A DNA stretch of 64,000 nt from Reticulitermes speratus (GCA_021186555.1 JAJKFL010000330.1:30606944-30670943); one strand, 5' to 3'. Positions 20,941 through 32,617 are shown, counted from the stretch's first letter. A program made the numbers and translations. Notes: generated by a model from the letters alone, not told the origin.

Positions 20941-22652
20941 ATGTTATTTGTACCGTACATTTATGTTATTGTACCGTACATTTATGTTATTTGTACCATA
21001 CATTTATGTTATTTGTACCGTACATTTATGTTATTTGTACCGTACATTTATGTTATTTGTACCGTACATTTATGTTATTTGTACCGTACATTTATGTTAT
21101 TTGTACCGTACATTTATGTTATTTGTACCGTACATTTATGTTATTTGTACCGTACATTTATGTTATTTGTACCGTACATTTATGTTATTTGTACCGTACA
21201 TTTATGTTATTTGTACCGTACATTTATGTTATTTGTACCGTACATTTATGTTATTTGTACCGTACATTTATGTTATTTGTACCGTACATTTATGTTATTT
21301 GTACCGTACATTTATGTTATTTGTACCGTATATTTATATTATTTGTACCGTACAATTATGTTATTTGTACCGTACGTTTATGTTATTTGTACCGTACATT
21401 TATATTATTTGTACCGTAAAATTATGTTATTTGTACCGTACATTTATGTTATTTGTACCGTACATTTATGTTATTTGTACCGTACATGTATGTTTTTTGT
21501 ACCGTACATTTATGTTATTTGTACCGTACATTTATATTATTTGTACCGTACAATTATGTTATTTGTACCGTACAATTATGTTATTTGTACCGTACAATTA
21601 TGTTATTTGTACCGTACATTTATGTTATTTGTACCGTACAATTATGTTATTTGTACCGTACATTTATGTTATTTGTACCGTACATTTATGTTATTTGTAC
21701 CGTACATTTATGTTATTTGTACCGTACATTTATATTATTTGTACCGTACAATTATGTTATTTGTACCGTACAATTATGTTATTTGTACCGTACATTTATG
21801 TTATTTGTACCGTACAATTATGTTATTTGTACCGTACATTTATGTTTATTTGTACCGTACATTTATATTATTTGTACCGTACAATTATGTTATTTGTACC
21901 GTACAATTATGTTATTTGTACCGTACAATTATGTTATTTGTACCGTACATTTATGTTATTTGTACCGTACATTTATGTTATTTGTACCGTACATTTATGT
22001 TATTTGTACCGTACATTTATGTTATTTGTACCGTACATTTATATTATTTGTACCGTACAATTATGTTGTTTGTACCGTACAATTATGTTATTTGTACCGT
22101 ACATTTATGTTATTTGTACCGTACAATTATGTTATTTGTACCGTACATTTATGTTATTTGTACCGTACATTTATGTTATTTGTACCGTACAATTATGTTA
22201 TTTGTACCGTACAATTATGTTATTTGTACCGTACAATTATGTTATTTGTACCGTACATTTATGTTATTTGTACCGTACATTTATATTATTTGTACCGTAA
22301 AATTATGTTATTTGTACCGTACAATTATGTTATTTGTACCGTACATTTATGTTATTTGTACCGTACAATTATGTTATTTGTACCGTACATTTATGTTATT
22401 TGTACCGTACATTTATGTTATTTGTACCGTACGTTTATGTTATTTGTACCGTACGTTTATGTTATTTGTACCGTACATTTATGTTATTTGTACCGTACAT
22501 TTATGTTATTTGTACCGTACATTTATGTTATTTGTACCGTACATTTATGTTATTTGTACCGTACATTTATGTTATTTGTACCGTACATTTATGTTATTTG
22601 TACCGTACATTTATGTTATTTGTACCGTACATTTATGTTATTTGTACCGTAC
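20941..22652. repeat. 22-bp satellite array, about 78 copies
   Basis: Unit TTTGTACCGTACATTTATGTTA with variants at two sites (CATTTATATTA, CAATTATGTTA, CGTTTATG, CATGTATG). Length changes are rare (20975, 21845). Long open frames on the + strand (up to 573 residues) are produced because the unit lacks stops in all three frames; they read YVICTVHLCYLYRTFMLFVP in rotation and are not genes. Confidence 0.98.
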
Positions 22653-22653
22653 C

Positions 22654-22853
22654 TTTTCTTGATAACTTAAAGTTTGTCATAGCCAGACAGGCAAAAGAAG
22701 TTTATCAGTATAAATACACCAAAGAAAAATTACACAGAACTAATACAGCTATTTGGTACAATAAATTATGTCGACAACTACAACTCACGCCGAAATATAT
22801 CGATATTTTATCTACTGACTTATACAGTTTAATAAGTACCACACGTCTATAGC
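22654..22853 (+). pseudogene. Penelope-like N-terminal fragment
   Basis: Immediately after the satellite the frame reads LDNLKFVIARQAKEVYQY, then KEKLHRTNTAIWYNKLCRQL and QLTPKYIDI before a stop at 22851-22853. The LHR.N..I.(Y/F)NK.C...L.P.Y..I pattern is what I know from the N-terminal region of Penelope-like polyproteins. It is followed by a hammerhead-like motif 24 bp later. Confidence 0.5.
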
Positions 22854-22876
22854 TGGTGTAATAAACAATTGAGTCC

Positions 22877-22909
22877 CTGAAGATGAACTAACATAGTTCG
22901 AAAAATGTT
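22877..22909 (+). ncRNA. Hammerhead-like motif, one core change
   Basis: CUGAAGA, U, helix II GAACUA/UAGUUC (6 bp), then GAAAA (C at the next position replaced by A), AU, GUU. The intact helix II beside a damaged helix III suggests recent decay. Confidence 0.5.
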
Positions 22910-23210
22910 GGACTATTTTTAGTATAAACTATGTTAAATAACAGATAATAAAGAGTGTACATTTGTCGGAACACGATTTTGTACAAACAGATAATGTTTC
23001 TTGCCAAAGCGTTAAGCGATTGGCACTGTGTTTTCTGTGAGGGAGGGAAACAAATTTTTATTATTTGGTAGATGAAATGAATGCTTTAAGTGGCTGAACT
23101 CCAGTCTGAAGATTTGTCAGATGGAAACATGCTCAATGTTATGAAAGCAGACTCAATGAAGCAACTAAATTAGTTAGCAGGGTCCTGCTTGAGAGAGTAA
23201 TGGCAGTTAA

Positions 23211-23329
23211 GGTAGTCATGGAGTTATAAGTTAAGGTAGTTATGGAGTTATAAGTTAAGGTAGTTATGGAGTTATAAGTTAAGGTAGTTATGGAGTTATA
23301 AGTTAAGGTGGTTATGGAGTTATAAGTTT
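23211..23329. repeat. 24-bp tandem repeat, 5 copies
   Basis: Unit GGTAGTTATGGAGTTATAAGTTAA, nearly perfect. Confidence 0.95.
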
Positions 23330-23740
23330 CCAGGCTTTTACAGTGAGTTTTGCTGACCTGATGATGCTTTTGGTTCTTACACCATATAGGTTATGTTTGT
23401 TTGAACGTTCCGGGAAAACTTACAGCTTCAGCAACCATATGAATTCTCACCTTGAAAATGGAGGCATAAAACTGTTCCGAAGCGTTTAAAAACATCCTAC
23501 ATCTTGTAATACACCAAAAAAAAAACAATTCTTTTTTCAAAAATTTTCCCCGAATTTTATGGAAATCTTGGGGTGCATTTATTACTTCCGGATTATTCCG
23601 TCACTTGCCCATTATCTTGATCCAGATGATCCAAATGCATACATTAGATTCGACCGGATCATTATATGAGCCAAAATTAGGCGATCCATATTCCAAATAA
23701 TTCCTAAGCATTTAAGTACCTGGACAAATAATTTCACGCT
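23330..23740. other. Unassigned stretch
   Basis: Contains CCTGATGATGC at 23355-23365 without a GAAAC partner. No coding signal. Confidence 0.35.
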
Positions 23741-23741
23741 G

Positions 23742-24148
23742 TACATGGCATACACAAAAGAATGGTGCGGTTTCAAAAGTGAATAAACAATTCATGTCTC
23801 ACATTACACGGGCACAACATACACCTTCAGCGGCGGCAACTGTCCAAGTTTCTCATGCGCTACAGCAGTTCGCTTCTCATGCTTCTCATCCATGAAATTC
23901 GTGATCGGATAACGCATGCACTGCAGGCCATTACAGCTGACATGCTACACCGGGTCTGGGATGAGTTTGATTACCGTGTGGATGTGTGTCGTGTGACCCA
24001 GGGTGCACACATTGAAGGATTGTAATTACCAAATGAGAAACTTGGACAGTTGCCGCCGCTGACTGTGTATGTTGTGCCCGTGTAAGGTGAGAAATAAATT
24101 TTTTATTCACTTTTGATACCGCACCATTCTTTTGTGTATTCCCTGTAT
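23742..24148 (+). mobile_element. Internally deleted mariner/Tc1 element
   Basis: Ends share the MITE termini (CATACACAAAAGAATGGTGC left; its inverse right, ending CCCTGTAT). On the + strand the terminal part of a transposase runs to the TAA near 24027: ITADMLHRVWDEFDYRVDVC, RVTQGAHIEGL. That is the C-terminal end of an IS630/Tc1/mariner (DDE_3) transposase. The catalytic aspartates are lost. Confidence 0.82.
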
Positions 24149-24438
24149 ATTGTACATATATAGTGAATGTGTCGGCCGTTGTGTTGAAGGCACACTGCAG
24201 GTAGCTCTTTACTGTTGTCTGTCGTTCTGTGAAGAAGCAAGTTTGTGGCTCAATGGCCCATTTCAGGGCCAACACAGTGAGGATTGTAATTAATATGATG
24301 AAATCGAAAATGGGTCGATGGGCCTACATAACTTTACAAACCACGTAGTTATTTTTCGCATTTGTCACTGTTTTGGCCCTGAAATGAAACATTTCAGCGT
24401 CGTGACGTTGGCAGCTATGCAGTTTTATATTTATCATT

Positions 24439-24911
24439 GGCCTATTCCAGTGTTATTCAACCTGGGGTATGCGTACCCCCAAGGATATGCGAAGACATCT
24501 TAGGGGGTACGTAAAATAAAAAAAATGTATTATTTCATGATAAACACTGAATAATCAGGGCCAAATTTAGGGTTAACCATAAGAGAACCGGACATAAGGG
24601 CATGCGATTTGGGAGCGCCATTTTGTTTCTCTCTCTCTCCGTTATTCGATTCTTATCTGGGCGGCTAGTTTCATTTTATTCCACATAGTGCATATAATAT
24701 ATTTATTTAATAAATTAACTCTCCTTTTTCTCATTTAAAACTTATTATTTAATACATTATTTTGAATGTAATTTATTTAACTTATTTTAGATGTAGATTA
24801 TAGATTATGTATAACTTGAATTATGCACCAACAACTTTGGGGGTACAAAGTTGAAGAGAAATTATATCTGGGGGTACGCGAACAGAAAAGGTTGAATACC
24901 AATGGCCTATT
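24439..24911. mobile_element. hAT-type non-autonomous element with perfect TSD
   Basis: Body 24447-24903 (457 bp). Termini CCAGTGTTATTCAACCT and AGGTTGAATACCAAT form the inverted repeat; subterminal GGGGTACGCGTACCCCC-like blocks repeat inwards at both ends. The 8-bp duplication GGCCTATT at 24439-24446 and 24904-24911 is perfect, diagnostic of the hAT superfamily. No transposase frame. Confidence 0.9.
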
Positions 24912-25312
24912 CCAATCGACCTCACCCTTTTCGGTTATGGGGACCCGTTGCTAACTGAAAATAATTTCGCAAAACCCCACACGAAAATAATTATATTATT
25001 AGTCTCTTTTAAGAAGACACGTAACAGAAGAACTCTTACAAGTCCAGTAACCTTCATAAATGAATTTACATTTTATATATCACGACAACAAATATAGTTA
25101 TAAAGATAATAGCGTATATTTGAAATATGTTACTTAATGTAAAAAATTATGTTTTTAGTCCCCTTGGTATAATACCCTCTGCCTCCGGAAGTCTGCTGTC
25201 CGCAGCCTGGAAGGGGCCTCTTCTCTTATTTTGTCACTCTGATTGATCACATTCATTAAATCCAGTACGTAAATCAACACACCTCTTTCCCCTTATCATT
25301 TCACAGTCTTTT
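24912..25312. other. Unassigned stretch
   Basis: AT-rich; nothing recognised. Confidence 0.4.
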
Positions 25313-25315
25313 TTT

Positions 25316-25571
25316 TTTTCCTATGGCTCAACAGCCCCTAGGGGGCCTAGGCCGCCTCATTATTGAGGCTTAACGATCACACTCAGAAACACCACACTCG
25401 GTAGGACTCTTCTGGACGAGTGACCAGCTCGTCGCAGAGACCTCTACCTGACAACACACAACACTCACAAGAGACAGATATCCATACCCCCGGCGGGAAT
25501 CGAACCCACGATCCCAGCAAGCGAGCGGCCGTAAACCCACGCCTTAGACCGCGTAGTCACTGGGATCGGCC
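25316..25571 (-). repeat. SINE family C copy
   Basis: On the reverse strand: GCCGATCCCAGTGACTACGC head, B box GGGTTCGATTCCCGCCG, body CAGGTAGAGGTCTCTGCGAC and GTCCTACCGAGTGTGGTG, tail GGGGCTGTTGAGCCATAGG plus poly-A (poly-T at 25309-25318). Confidence 0.9.
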
Positions 25572-26064
25572 CATTTCACAGTATACCTAATCGTAATTCT
25601 GTCAATCCTGACAATGGAGGCAGAACACTCTTCTGAATCATCTGTGTCAACCAACGAATCTACACAGCATGAACTTATCTGAACAACTCCCGCCTTGAAA
25701 GCCTGGAAACTTACGTATTTCTTGTGGCGATACGACATGCAACACTGGTGGTGTTTTGCTTTATGTCCTGTATATTTCTTGGTGTTGGATCAAGAAAGCT
25801 ACTTTCTTTTGGAGTCCCTACAGGCATGTGAGATCTGGGGAATTCGGTCCACCTGAAAAGAGGTGTAACAGTTCCATGTCTGGCTTCATGTTCCCTCGAT
25901 GTTGCCTTGTTAACATGAGGCCGAGAAACATGTTTCTTGTTCATGTACATTCAATGCATTTAATTGGGTGCTGATGTATAATACATCTCTCTGATAGATG
26001 GATTCGACTAAAATAGATGAAGTTAGGGTCCAGTTTAGACTTTTGTGTACACGGTAACACGAAT

Positions 26065-26350
26065 TCTGAGCCGTCCCATGGCTCAGGAGGTTAGTCGCAG
26101 GCCTCCCACCGCGGAGGCCCGAGTTTGAACCCGGGTCAGTCCGTGTGGGATTTGTGGTGGACAAAGTGGCACTGGGAAAGGATTGTCCCCGAGTAATTCG
26201 GTTTTCCCCTGTCAATTTCATTCCATCTGTCCTCTATTACAGGGAAAAAACGAAAAAACTAATCATCTCCATCACAGGGTTGCACAATAAGCCTCAAGGC
26301 TGCGGTGCGTCCGTAGCTTCTGCTGCGGGGCCCTTCTCCACAAAAAAAAA
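26065..26350 (+). repeat. SINE family B, best copy
   Basis: Head GCCGTCCCATGGCTCAGGAG (A-box region) with B box GAGTTTGAACCCGGGTC, body GGACAAAGTGGCACTGGGAA, tail GGTTGCACAATAAGCCTCAA and an A9 tract at 26341-26350. Confidence 0.85.
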
Positions 26351-26915
26351 CTTATTCTGGTTTTAGAAAATACATTGTCAGTTTTGAATTGTAAATTGGT
26401 GTACACTGTGTGAAGGAAAGGTGAATCCAACTGACGCCCGGTTTCGTGTAATTTTAAGATTACTGTATTCTGGGATGTTACATTGTGTAGTCTGATACAA
26501 GCATACCAAAGTTTCGGAGGAATGTGTTTCCTCCAATATCGTGGTAGATAGTGAAGGCAGCAGATTCAACTGAAATGAGCTCAGAAACGCCCAACAAAAG
26601 GCCAGCTTCTGAATTTAGACAAATTGTTATTCTGGAAGTTCGCTGTTTTTCTTATGGAAATATTTCTGCACGCTGAATGTAACCACGAAGTCGTTACTCA
26701 TATCCTCGGGATTGTTTCTTTTTCATTTCGTGGCAGCAGATAAAAAAAACATTGTTGAATCATTGTAGGCGACATTAGTTTTGGATATGTCCTAAAGGGT
26801 GAATAAGATATGATTGTGATACTCTTCGAAGGGGCTTTGTTAAACGTAGTCGAACATTTGGATATATCAGCCTTTTAAAGACTAATACAACAAGAAATAT
26901 ATTTAAACATATAGC
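26351..26915. other. Unassigned stretch
   Basis: No coding or repeat signal recognised. Confidence 0.4.
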
Positions 26916-26919
26916 TCGT

Positions 26920-28125
26920 ACCGCGCAATAAACACGCTGCCTCTCACTTATATGAAATCCAACATGTTAATGCTGTATAGTGAGATAATGGCTGTTTGTT
27001 CTGAGATCCACACAAAACACATAAATACACTGTGTGGGCAGAACGTAGAATTTGTGAATGTTAAACATGGCGGTACATACAGTTATATGTATATGCAGTT
27101 CGTACCGCGCAGTAAACACACTCCGTCTCGGTTATACAAAGCAGTCAGTTAATGTTGTACAGTGAAATAATCGCTGTTTGTTCTGAGATCCACACAAAAC
27201 ACATAAATACAGACCGTACCGCGCAGTAAACACACTCCGTCTCAGTTATACAAACCAGTCAGTTAATGTTGTACAGTGAAATAATCGCTGTTTGTTCTGA
27301 GATCCACACAAAACACATAAATACAGACCGTACCGCGCAGTAAACACACTCCGTCTCAGTTATACAAACCAGTCAGTTAATGTTGTACAGTGAAATAATC
27401 GCTGTTTGTTCTGAGATCCACACAAAACACATAAATACAGCTCGTACCGCGCAGTAAACACACTCCGTCTCAGTTATACAAACCAGTCAGTTAATGCTGT
27501 ACAGTGAAATAATCGCTGTTTGTTCTGAGATCCACACAAAACACATAAATACAGTCCGTACCGCGCAGTAAACACACTCCATCTCAGTTATACAAATCAG
27601 TCAGTTAATGCTGTACAGTGAAATAATCGCTGTTTGTTCTGAGATCCACACAAAACACATAAATACAGTCCGTACCGCGCAGTAAACACACTCCGTCTCA
27701 GTTATACAAACCAGTCAGTTAATGTTGTACAGTGAAATAATCGCTGTTTGTTCTGAGATCCACACAAAACACATAAATACAGTCCGTACCGCGCAGTAAA
27801 CACACTCCGTCTCAGTTATACAAACCAGTCAGTTAATGCTGTACAGTGAAATAATCGCTGTTTGTTCTGAGATCCACACAAAACACATAAATACAGTCCG
27901 TACCGCGCAGTAAACACACTCCGTCTCAGTTATACAAACCAGTCAGTTAATGCTGTACAGTGAAATAATCGCTGTTTGTTCTGAGATCCACACAAAACAC
28001 ATAAATACAGTCCGTACCGCGCAGTAAACACACTCCGTCTCAGTTATACAAACCAGTCAGTTAATGTTGTACAGTGAAATAATCGCTGTTTGTTCTGAGA
28101 TCCACACAAAACACATAAATACACT
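26920..28125 (+). repeat. 114-bp satellite array (with one ~190-bp unit)
   Basis: From 27101 the unit repeats every 114 bp (CGTACCGCGCAGTAAACACA at 27101, 27215, 27329 and on), about nine copies. The first unit (26920-27100) is longer and diverged and carries an extra ~77-bp segment with TGTGGGCAGAACGTAGAATT. The long unit type also occurs, inverted, at 47935-48620. Confidence 0.95.
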
Positions 28126-28151
28126 CTATGGGCAGAAAGTCGAATTCTCAG

Positions 28152-28262
28152 GCAGCTTTGCAAAATTTCGAAAGGCGACAATTAGCTTCGTCATGTCTGT
28201 CTGTCCGTCCGCATGAAACTCAGCTCCCAGTGGACGGATTTTTATGAAATTATTGCGGATAT
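28152..28262 (+). repeat. Dispersed repeat with GTCTGTCC core
   Basis: GCAAAATTTCGAAAGGCGAC, TCATGTCTGTCTGTCCGTCC and CTCCCAGTGGACGGATTTTT, same order as at 59658-59790. It abuts the end of the 114-bp array. Confidence 0.55.
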
Positions 28263-28679
28263 TCCTACTTACGTCGAGGAAAATTATAGTGTCGCACTAC
28301 ATACCAGGTAATGCAACCTTCCGCATTTTTACAATTCATTATTTGCAAAAGGGACCGACAAAGTATGGCGTCCCGCGGCGATGTTCCAGTGTTACTACCA
28401 AGGTTGAGATTTCCGCCTCTATATTTTCAATTTTCCCTACACAATAAAAGGAAAGTGTTGTGACAAACATGTAAACACGTATCTACAGTATGTGACGTAA
28501 ATGCAGATATTGCTGTCTCTAACACTCCTATATAGTATTCTTATTTTCTATGCCTACAGCTTGGTATCAGAAAGTGAGGTGAAGCAAATTTCACGTTAAG
28601 TTAATAATTTTCAATTTTTTACCTCGGATAGCCCGTTGCTATGTATGTATTACAATGTACGAGTATTATGTATTTATCA

Positions 28680-28887
28680 AGCATCACAAACAAAAGTCTT
28701 GGTATCTTTTATCAGACGAGTAACATGGCTACATGTTTCGACCTCTAGGTGTTTATCTTCAGGTCATTAAAATATATAAAAGTACGATTATGATGGCAAG
28801 TTAATTTTTGTAATGTTAGGTTGAGATATCAAACAGTGGGTAACTCGTCTGATGGAAGGTAATAAATAGTTTGCTGATGGTGATTGG
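28680..28887. mobile_element. Inverted-repeat element with hammerhead-like motif
   Basis: Arms 28680-28726 and 28838-28887 are inverted (TTATCAGACGAGTAAC left, TAACTCGTCTGATGG right). The interior begins with the motif at 28730-28762. Confidence 0.65.
28730..28762 (-). ncRNA. Hammerhead-like motif
   Basis: Reverse strand: CUGAAGA, helix II ACCU/AGGU within a longer loop, GAAAC, AU, GUA, then GCC. Helix III palindrome ACAUGU. Helix I weaker (one mismatch). Confidence 0.5.
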
Positions 28888-29025
28888 TAGTTATCTTGTA
28901 ATGTTTTGTAATTGTTTGAGCAGAATTGTCACGGTTCATGGTAACTAACTAACTAACTAACTAACTCTACTGAACAGAGTACTTACTTAGCTATATAAAA
29001 CATTCCGTGCTTGTGATATTTTAGG

Positions 29026-29280
29026 CGCCGATCCCAGTGGCCGTGCGCTTTAAGGCGTAAGTCTGCAGCCACTTAATTAATAGGATCGCGGGTTCGAATC
29101 CCTCATGGATGTTCGTCTCTTGTGTTCGTTGTGTGTTGTGTAGGTAGCAGCCTCTGCGACGAGCTGATCACTTGTTCAGGGGAGTCCTACCGGGTGTGTG
29201 TGTAATTGTGTGTGATCTAGAAACTTCAATAATGAAGCGGCCTAGCCACGAGTTGGGCATTGCGTCACAGAAGAAAAAAG
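29026..29280 (+). repeat. SINE family C, diverged copy
   Basis: GCCGATCCCAGTGGCCGTGC head, GGGTTCGAATCCCTCATGG B box, CTGCGACGAGCTGATCACTT body and a GAAGAAAAAAGAGG tail. Confidence 0.85.
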
Positions 29281-29343
29281 AGGAGAGTCTAGGCTTCCGT
29301 TGCGGTGTAGTCGAGGCTTTCCCTCTTGTCAGATGTTAAGCGG

Positions 29344-29468
29344 CGTAGGTTGGTATTTGGTTACCGACGTTTCGGGAGAAACTATCCGTCTCATATTCAA
29401 GGATCAACGAGTCCAAATTGGACATATAAGTTATTCCGAAACGTCAATAACCAACTTCCAACCAGCAC
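29344..29468. mobile_element. Fold-back element, GACGTTTCGGG family
   Basis: Arms GTAGGTTGGTATTTGGTTAC (left) and inverse with GTCAATAACCAACTTCCAAC (right). The hammerhead-like core is broken (TTGAATA). Confidence 0.65.
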
Positions 29469-29529
29469 TGCGTAATATCCCAGAAGAGCGTAGGCTTCAA
29501 ATTCGCTGTACTTTGTGACGCCCGAAGAT

Positions 29530-30115
29530 TCATTCCAGACGCCTCCCCTTGTTGCTATATTCCAGATGAAAGAGTCCACGCCTCCTCATCCTGTTTATTT
29601 AAGAGACATTTTACTGTTATTCTCCCATCTATGAAAAAGATAAAACGACGTGATATCGATATATGTCACACATAGTTTCATATCGATTGACATCCATAGT
29701 GTGGACTCGCTGTTCGGTGACTTTCATATGGTCTACGACACGTGACACACCATTGACCCATCATATCCAACGCATTGAAAATTGGCACGCAAGTGATCTT
29801 CATATGACATACACTTGCACGTGGCACACGGAGGTTACAGTGTCACGTGACTACAAAACCTGACGCAACTCACTTGGATACTGACGTCAGGCTAGCTCTC
29901 ACTTTAAAGAAAAACGTCCTCTGCAATGCAGTTCAACATACACCCTTCAAACTGACGTGAAGGGGACATCGAGAGGCCACTCAGTTCTCGGAATATACGA
30001 CAGGTCGTATCGGGCATGCTTTATAGAACACTTTGTTGGTCTTGAAAATTAAAGTTCGAATGACGGGCTGGAAATTAGGTGAATTCTAGGACAATTGAGG
30101 ATCCTACGCAAGAAT
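29530..30115. other. Unassigned stretch
   Basis: Contains diverged direct repetition of TCATATGG / GACAC-type words at 29670-29840; no coding signal. Confidence 0.4.
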
Positions 30116-30118
30116 AGG

Positions 30119-30330
30119 GACCTGGGATAGTGATTAGGCTACGGGCTAGATGACGGAGGAATTATGGTTCGATTCCCAACTGAGGCAAATTCTTTCTACC
30201 CAAAAGCGTTCACACCTGCTCTGGGGATCCACACACACACACATACACCAACACACACACTACAATCTTAGTCTGACCCCGGAAACAAATATCGTATCCT
30301 AGGTTATCCCAAGCTTTAGTTACTCCTGCC
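30119..30330 (+). repeat. SINE family A, strongly diverged
   Basis: GGGATAGTGATTAGGCTACG and TATGGTTCGATTCCCAACTG keep the tRNA-like boxes; the body is disturbed by a (CA)n run at 30230-30262. Confidence 0.5.
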
Positions 30331-30423
30331 AGCCAAATTCCACGATCGGCTCCAAATCCCTTCCTCACCTCTCATGATTCCGATAATGTCGTTTGATTGT
30401 TGAGATCTGCGACCTTTTGGGAT

Positions 30424-30575
30424 TTTACGCAGCGTAGAATGGTGATTTTCTACTGACGTTTCGGGACAACCTGTCGGTCCCATCTTCAAGGGTCAAGCAG
30501 TCCAATAATGTTGAAGAAGGACCGATAGGTTGTCCCGAAACGCCGGTAAGGAATTATCATTCTACTCTGCGTAAA
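30424..30575. mobile_element. Fold-back element, GACGTTTCGGG family
   Basis: Arms 30424-30468 and 30528-30575 (TTACGCAGCGTAGAATGG and inverse). Both arms hold motif relics (30455-30489 reverse, 30511-30545 forward) with TTGAAGA in place of CTGAAGA and good GGGAC/GTCCC hairpins. Confidence 0.7.
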
Positions 30576-30639
30576 ATTCCAAAAGAGCGCTGGATCTAAT
30601 TTATATCGCGGCGGAAGCCTTAAAAGACGCATCTGTTGA

Positions 30640-30835
30640 TTGTTGTTGCTACGTCATCTTCAGGAGGTCCAGTGTTCAATTCTAGAACCCGAAATCTCTT
30701 TTCGTTTTGCTCCCATTCCATCAAGAAAGACAATTTTCTCTTCTGTAAAGCGTCCAGATCGGATCTGGGGTCCACCCAGCCTTCTATTCAATGGGTGCAG
30801 GGGTTTCTATCTTGAGGGGTAAAGCAGACGGAGAG
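30640..30835 (+). repeat. SINE family A, 3' body
   Basis: CGTCCAGATCGGATCTGGGG, CCACCCAGCCTTCTATTCAA and GGGGTAAAGCAGACGGAG follow family order. Head eroded. Confidence 0.55.
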
Positions 30836-31039
30836 TGAACCTGACAATGACAACGCCGCGGAAATTTCTGCTTCCATCATCCGAGATTTTTGTGACAAGT
30901 GACAGGTATTTTACGGGTGGCTGTCACAGTTCGGGGTCCTTGTCCCAGAGCCCATAAATAGGGGAACACTGTGAGGCTTCACACGTGCACTAGCCCTACC
31001 TAGGGCCATAGAGGCTTAACGTGGAAAACCTCAAGTTTA

Positions 31040-31685
31040 ATCAGCATTAGAATTGTGCCTTAATGAGTAACCGAGAGCCGTGAATATCTTATGTTACATA
31101 ATTTACTAACTTGCCCACAAGTTCTGTCTTCCAAAGTACTGCGACTTTTGTAATTTGACATCACATTACCTGCAAGGTAATAGCGCTGGTAACATTGCTA
31201 GAGGGTGAAATTTCCGCAACGTGAAAGCTTTTATATGTAAAAATGATATTGCGCTCATTTTTTCCCCTTCATTTGGGTAGGAGAAAAAGAGACATAAAGA
31301 ACAGTAAGAGTGTTTCTCTTAATCTCTCCCCTCTTCTTACTCCATGTTTTATCTGCATGTACAGGATGTACATTTAAACCATTATATTATGAAAATATGC
31401 TTTATGTTCTCGCATCACATTACGTTGCGAAGTAATTCCAAATTTAGTAAGAAGAAAATCTCACAGCCAGTAATGTCTCTGTGTTTGAGGTTCACTGGTT
31501 TTTGTGGATTAAATTTAATGAAGACGGACTGGATTATGCACATAAGGAGTATAATAAAATTTTGAATTAAAACGGGGAATCTTTGATGGATATGATAAAG
31601 TAAATTCCTTATTGAAGGTTATGGGGAAAGAGGAGAAGGAGCTAAGAAAATTGTTGGAGGGGGGGGGGGGAGGACAGGCTGTAAT
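31040..31685. other. Unassigned stretch
   Basis: No coding signal; a G12 run lies at 31658-31670. Confidence 0.4.
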
Positions 31686-31687
31686 TG

Positions 31688-32266
31688 TACAGGGTGTTTC
31701 AGAAATCCCTCCGGGATTTCGGAGGTCTGTAGCTCAGGAGCCAAATCACGCACGGGGGATGAGAGCATGTCAGTGAAAAGAGTACATATCCAAGTTTTGT
31801 ACCTACCTTACAAATGTTCAATATGCCCCCCTTTGGTGACTCGACAGACGTCAATACTGTAATCTAGCTCGTACGAGGTCCACAGTCCCAGGCGATGGTC
31901 CCGGCCTACCTGTTCGTTTTGCGACACACAAACAGCCAGTTTCCTCGAATTTTCTTTATCAGTCTCTTACTGTTTTGTCAGTTGGTGGTTCTGTACGATA
32001 CTTGGTTCGAGAACCACGTTGCACTGTTACAATTGACTGGGTTTTAGCAAATTGCAGGACACAAAAAGCTTTCTGTTCACCTGAAAACGCCATGTTTGCA
32101 CACCACTGCCTCCTAGCGGAGAAACGGGTAACTATGCCATCGCATCTGTCACGAAAAAACGGTTACATTTCCTCTATCCGTTGGCATGCTTTTATCTCTT
32201 ATATGTGGGTTTGCTACTGCACGGCCAAGCCTCTAAATCCCGGATGGACTTATGAAACACGCTGTA
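31688..32266 (-). mobile_element. Second mariner family, internally deleted
   Basis: Terminal inverted repeats TACAGGGTGTTTCAGAAATC (left) and inverse of TACAGCGTGTTTCATAAGTC (right) with TA ends. Reverse strand encodes the N-terminal helix-turn-helix start MAFSGEQKAFCVLQFAKTQS followed by an early stop/frameshift and KKIRGNWLFVC, then jumps to the C-terminal WTSYELDYSIDVCRVTKGGH. The whole catalytic core is missing. Confidence 0.82.
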
Positions 32267-32560
32267 TAGTAATAGTATTAGCATAGAGCATGAGTAATAG
32301 GCGGATGTAAACAGGTACATATTTAAACGTTTAAAGCCCAGTAGTTACTTTTAAGTACCACCTGCTTCAACATTCACAAATTCCACGCTGTGCTTACAGA
32401 GTGCATTTGTGGGGTTTTTACCGTTCTCGGAAGAAAAAGCGATACTTTCGCAACACGTTATTGACTTATTGTTTTATGACGTACGCGGATGTTGTTTAAT
32501 GAGCGGTACGAGCTGAATCTTTAAACTTTAAGGCGATTCATCACAGTTGGGTTATTAAAT
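32267..32560. other. Possible relic of the 114/191-bp satellite
   Basis: ACATTCACAAATTCCACGCT, GCATTTGTGGGG and GAGCGGTACGAGC appear in the order and spacing of the satellite unit (reverse orientation), but heavily diverged. Confidence 0.35.
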
Positions 32561-32617
32561 GCAAATGAATTTTTGCGATCAGTCAACACAACATTTGTAT
32601 TAAAGAAAAGTAAGGGC

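Noticed and set aside
20819..22852. Long + strand open frames of up to 573 residues
   Set aside because: They are the 22-bp satellite read in three frames; the peptide is a rotation of one 22-residue word and has no domain.
23355..23365. CCTGATGATGC as hammerhead core
   Set aside because: No GAAAC partner at proper distance.
25490..25515. Other tRNA-like B boxes (also 12270, 26120, 29090, 53545, 56757)
   Set aside because: All belong to recognised dispersed SINE copies.
31975..32286. 103-residue + frame
   Set aside because: Antisense of the mariner transposase N-terminus, which is the real reading.
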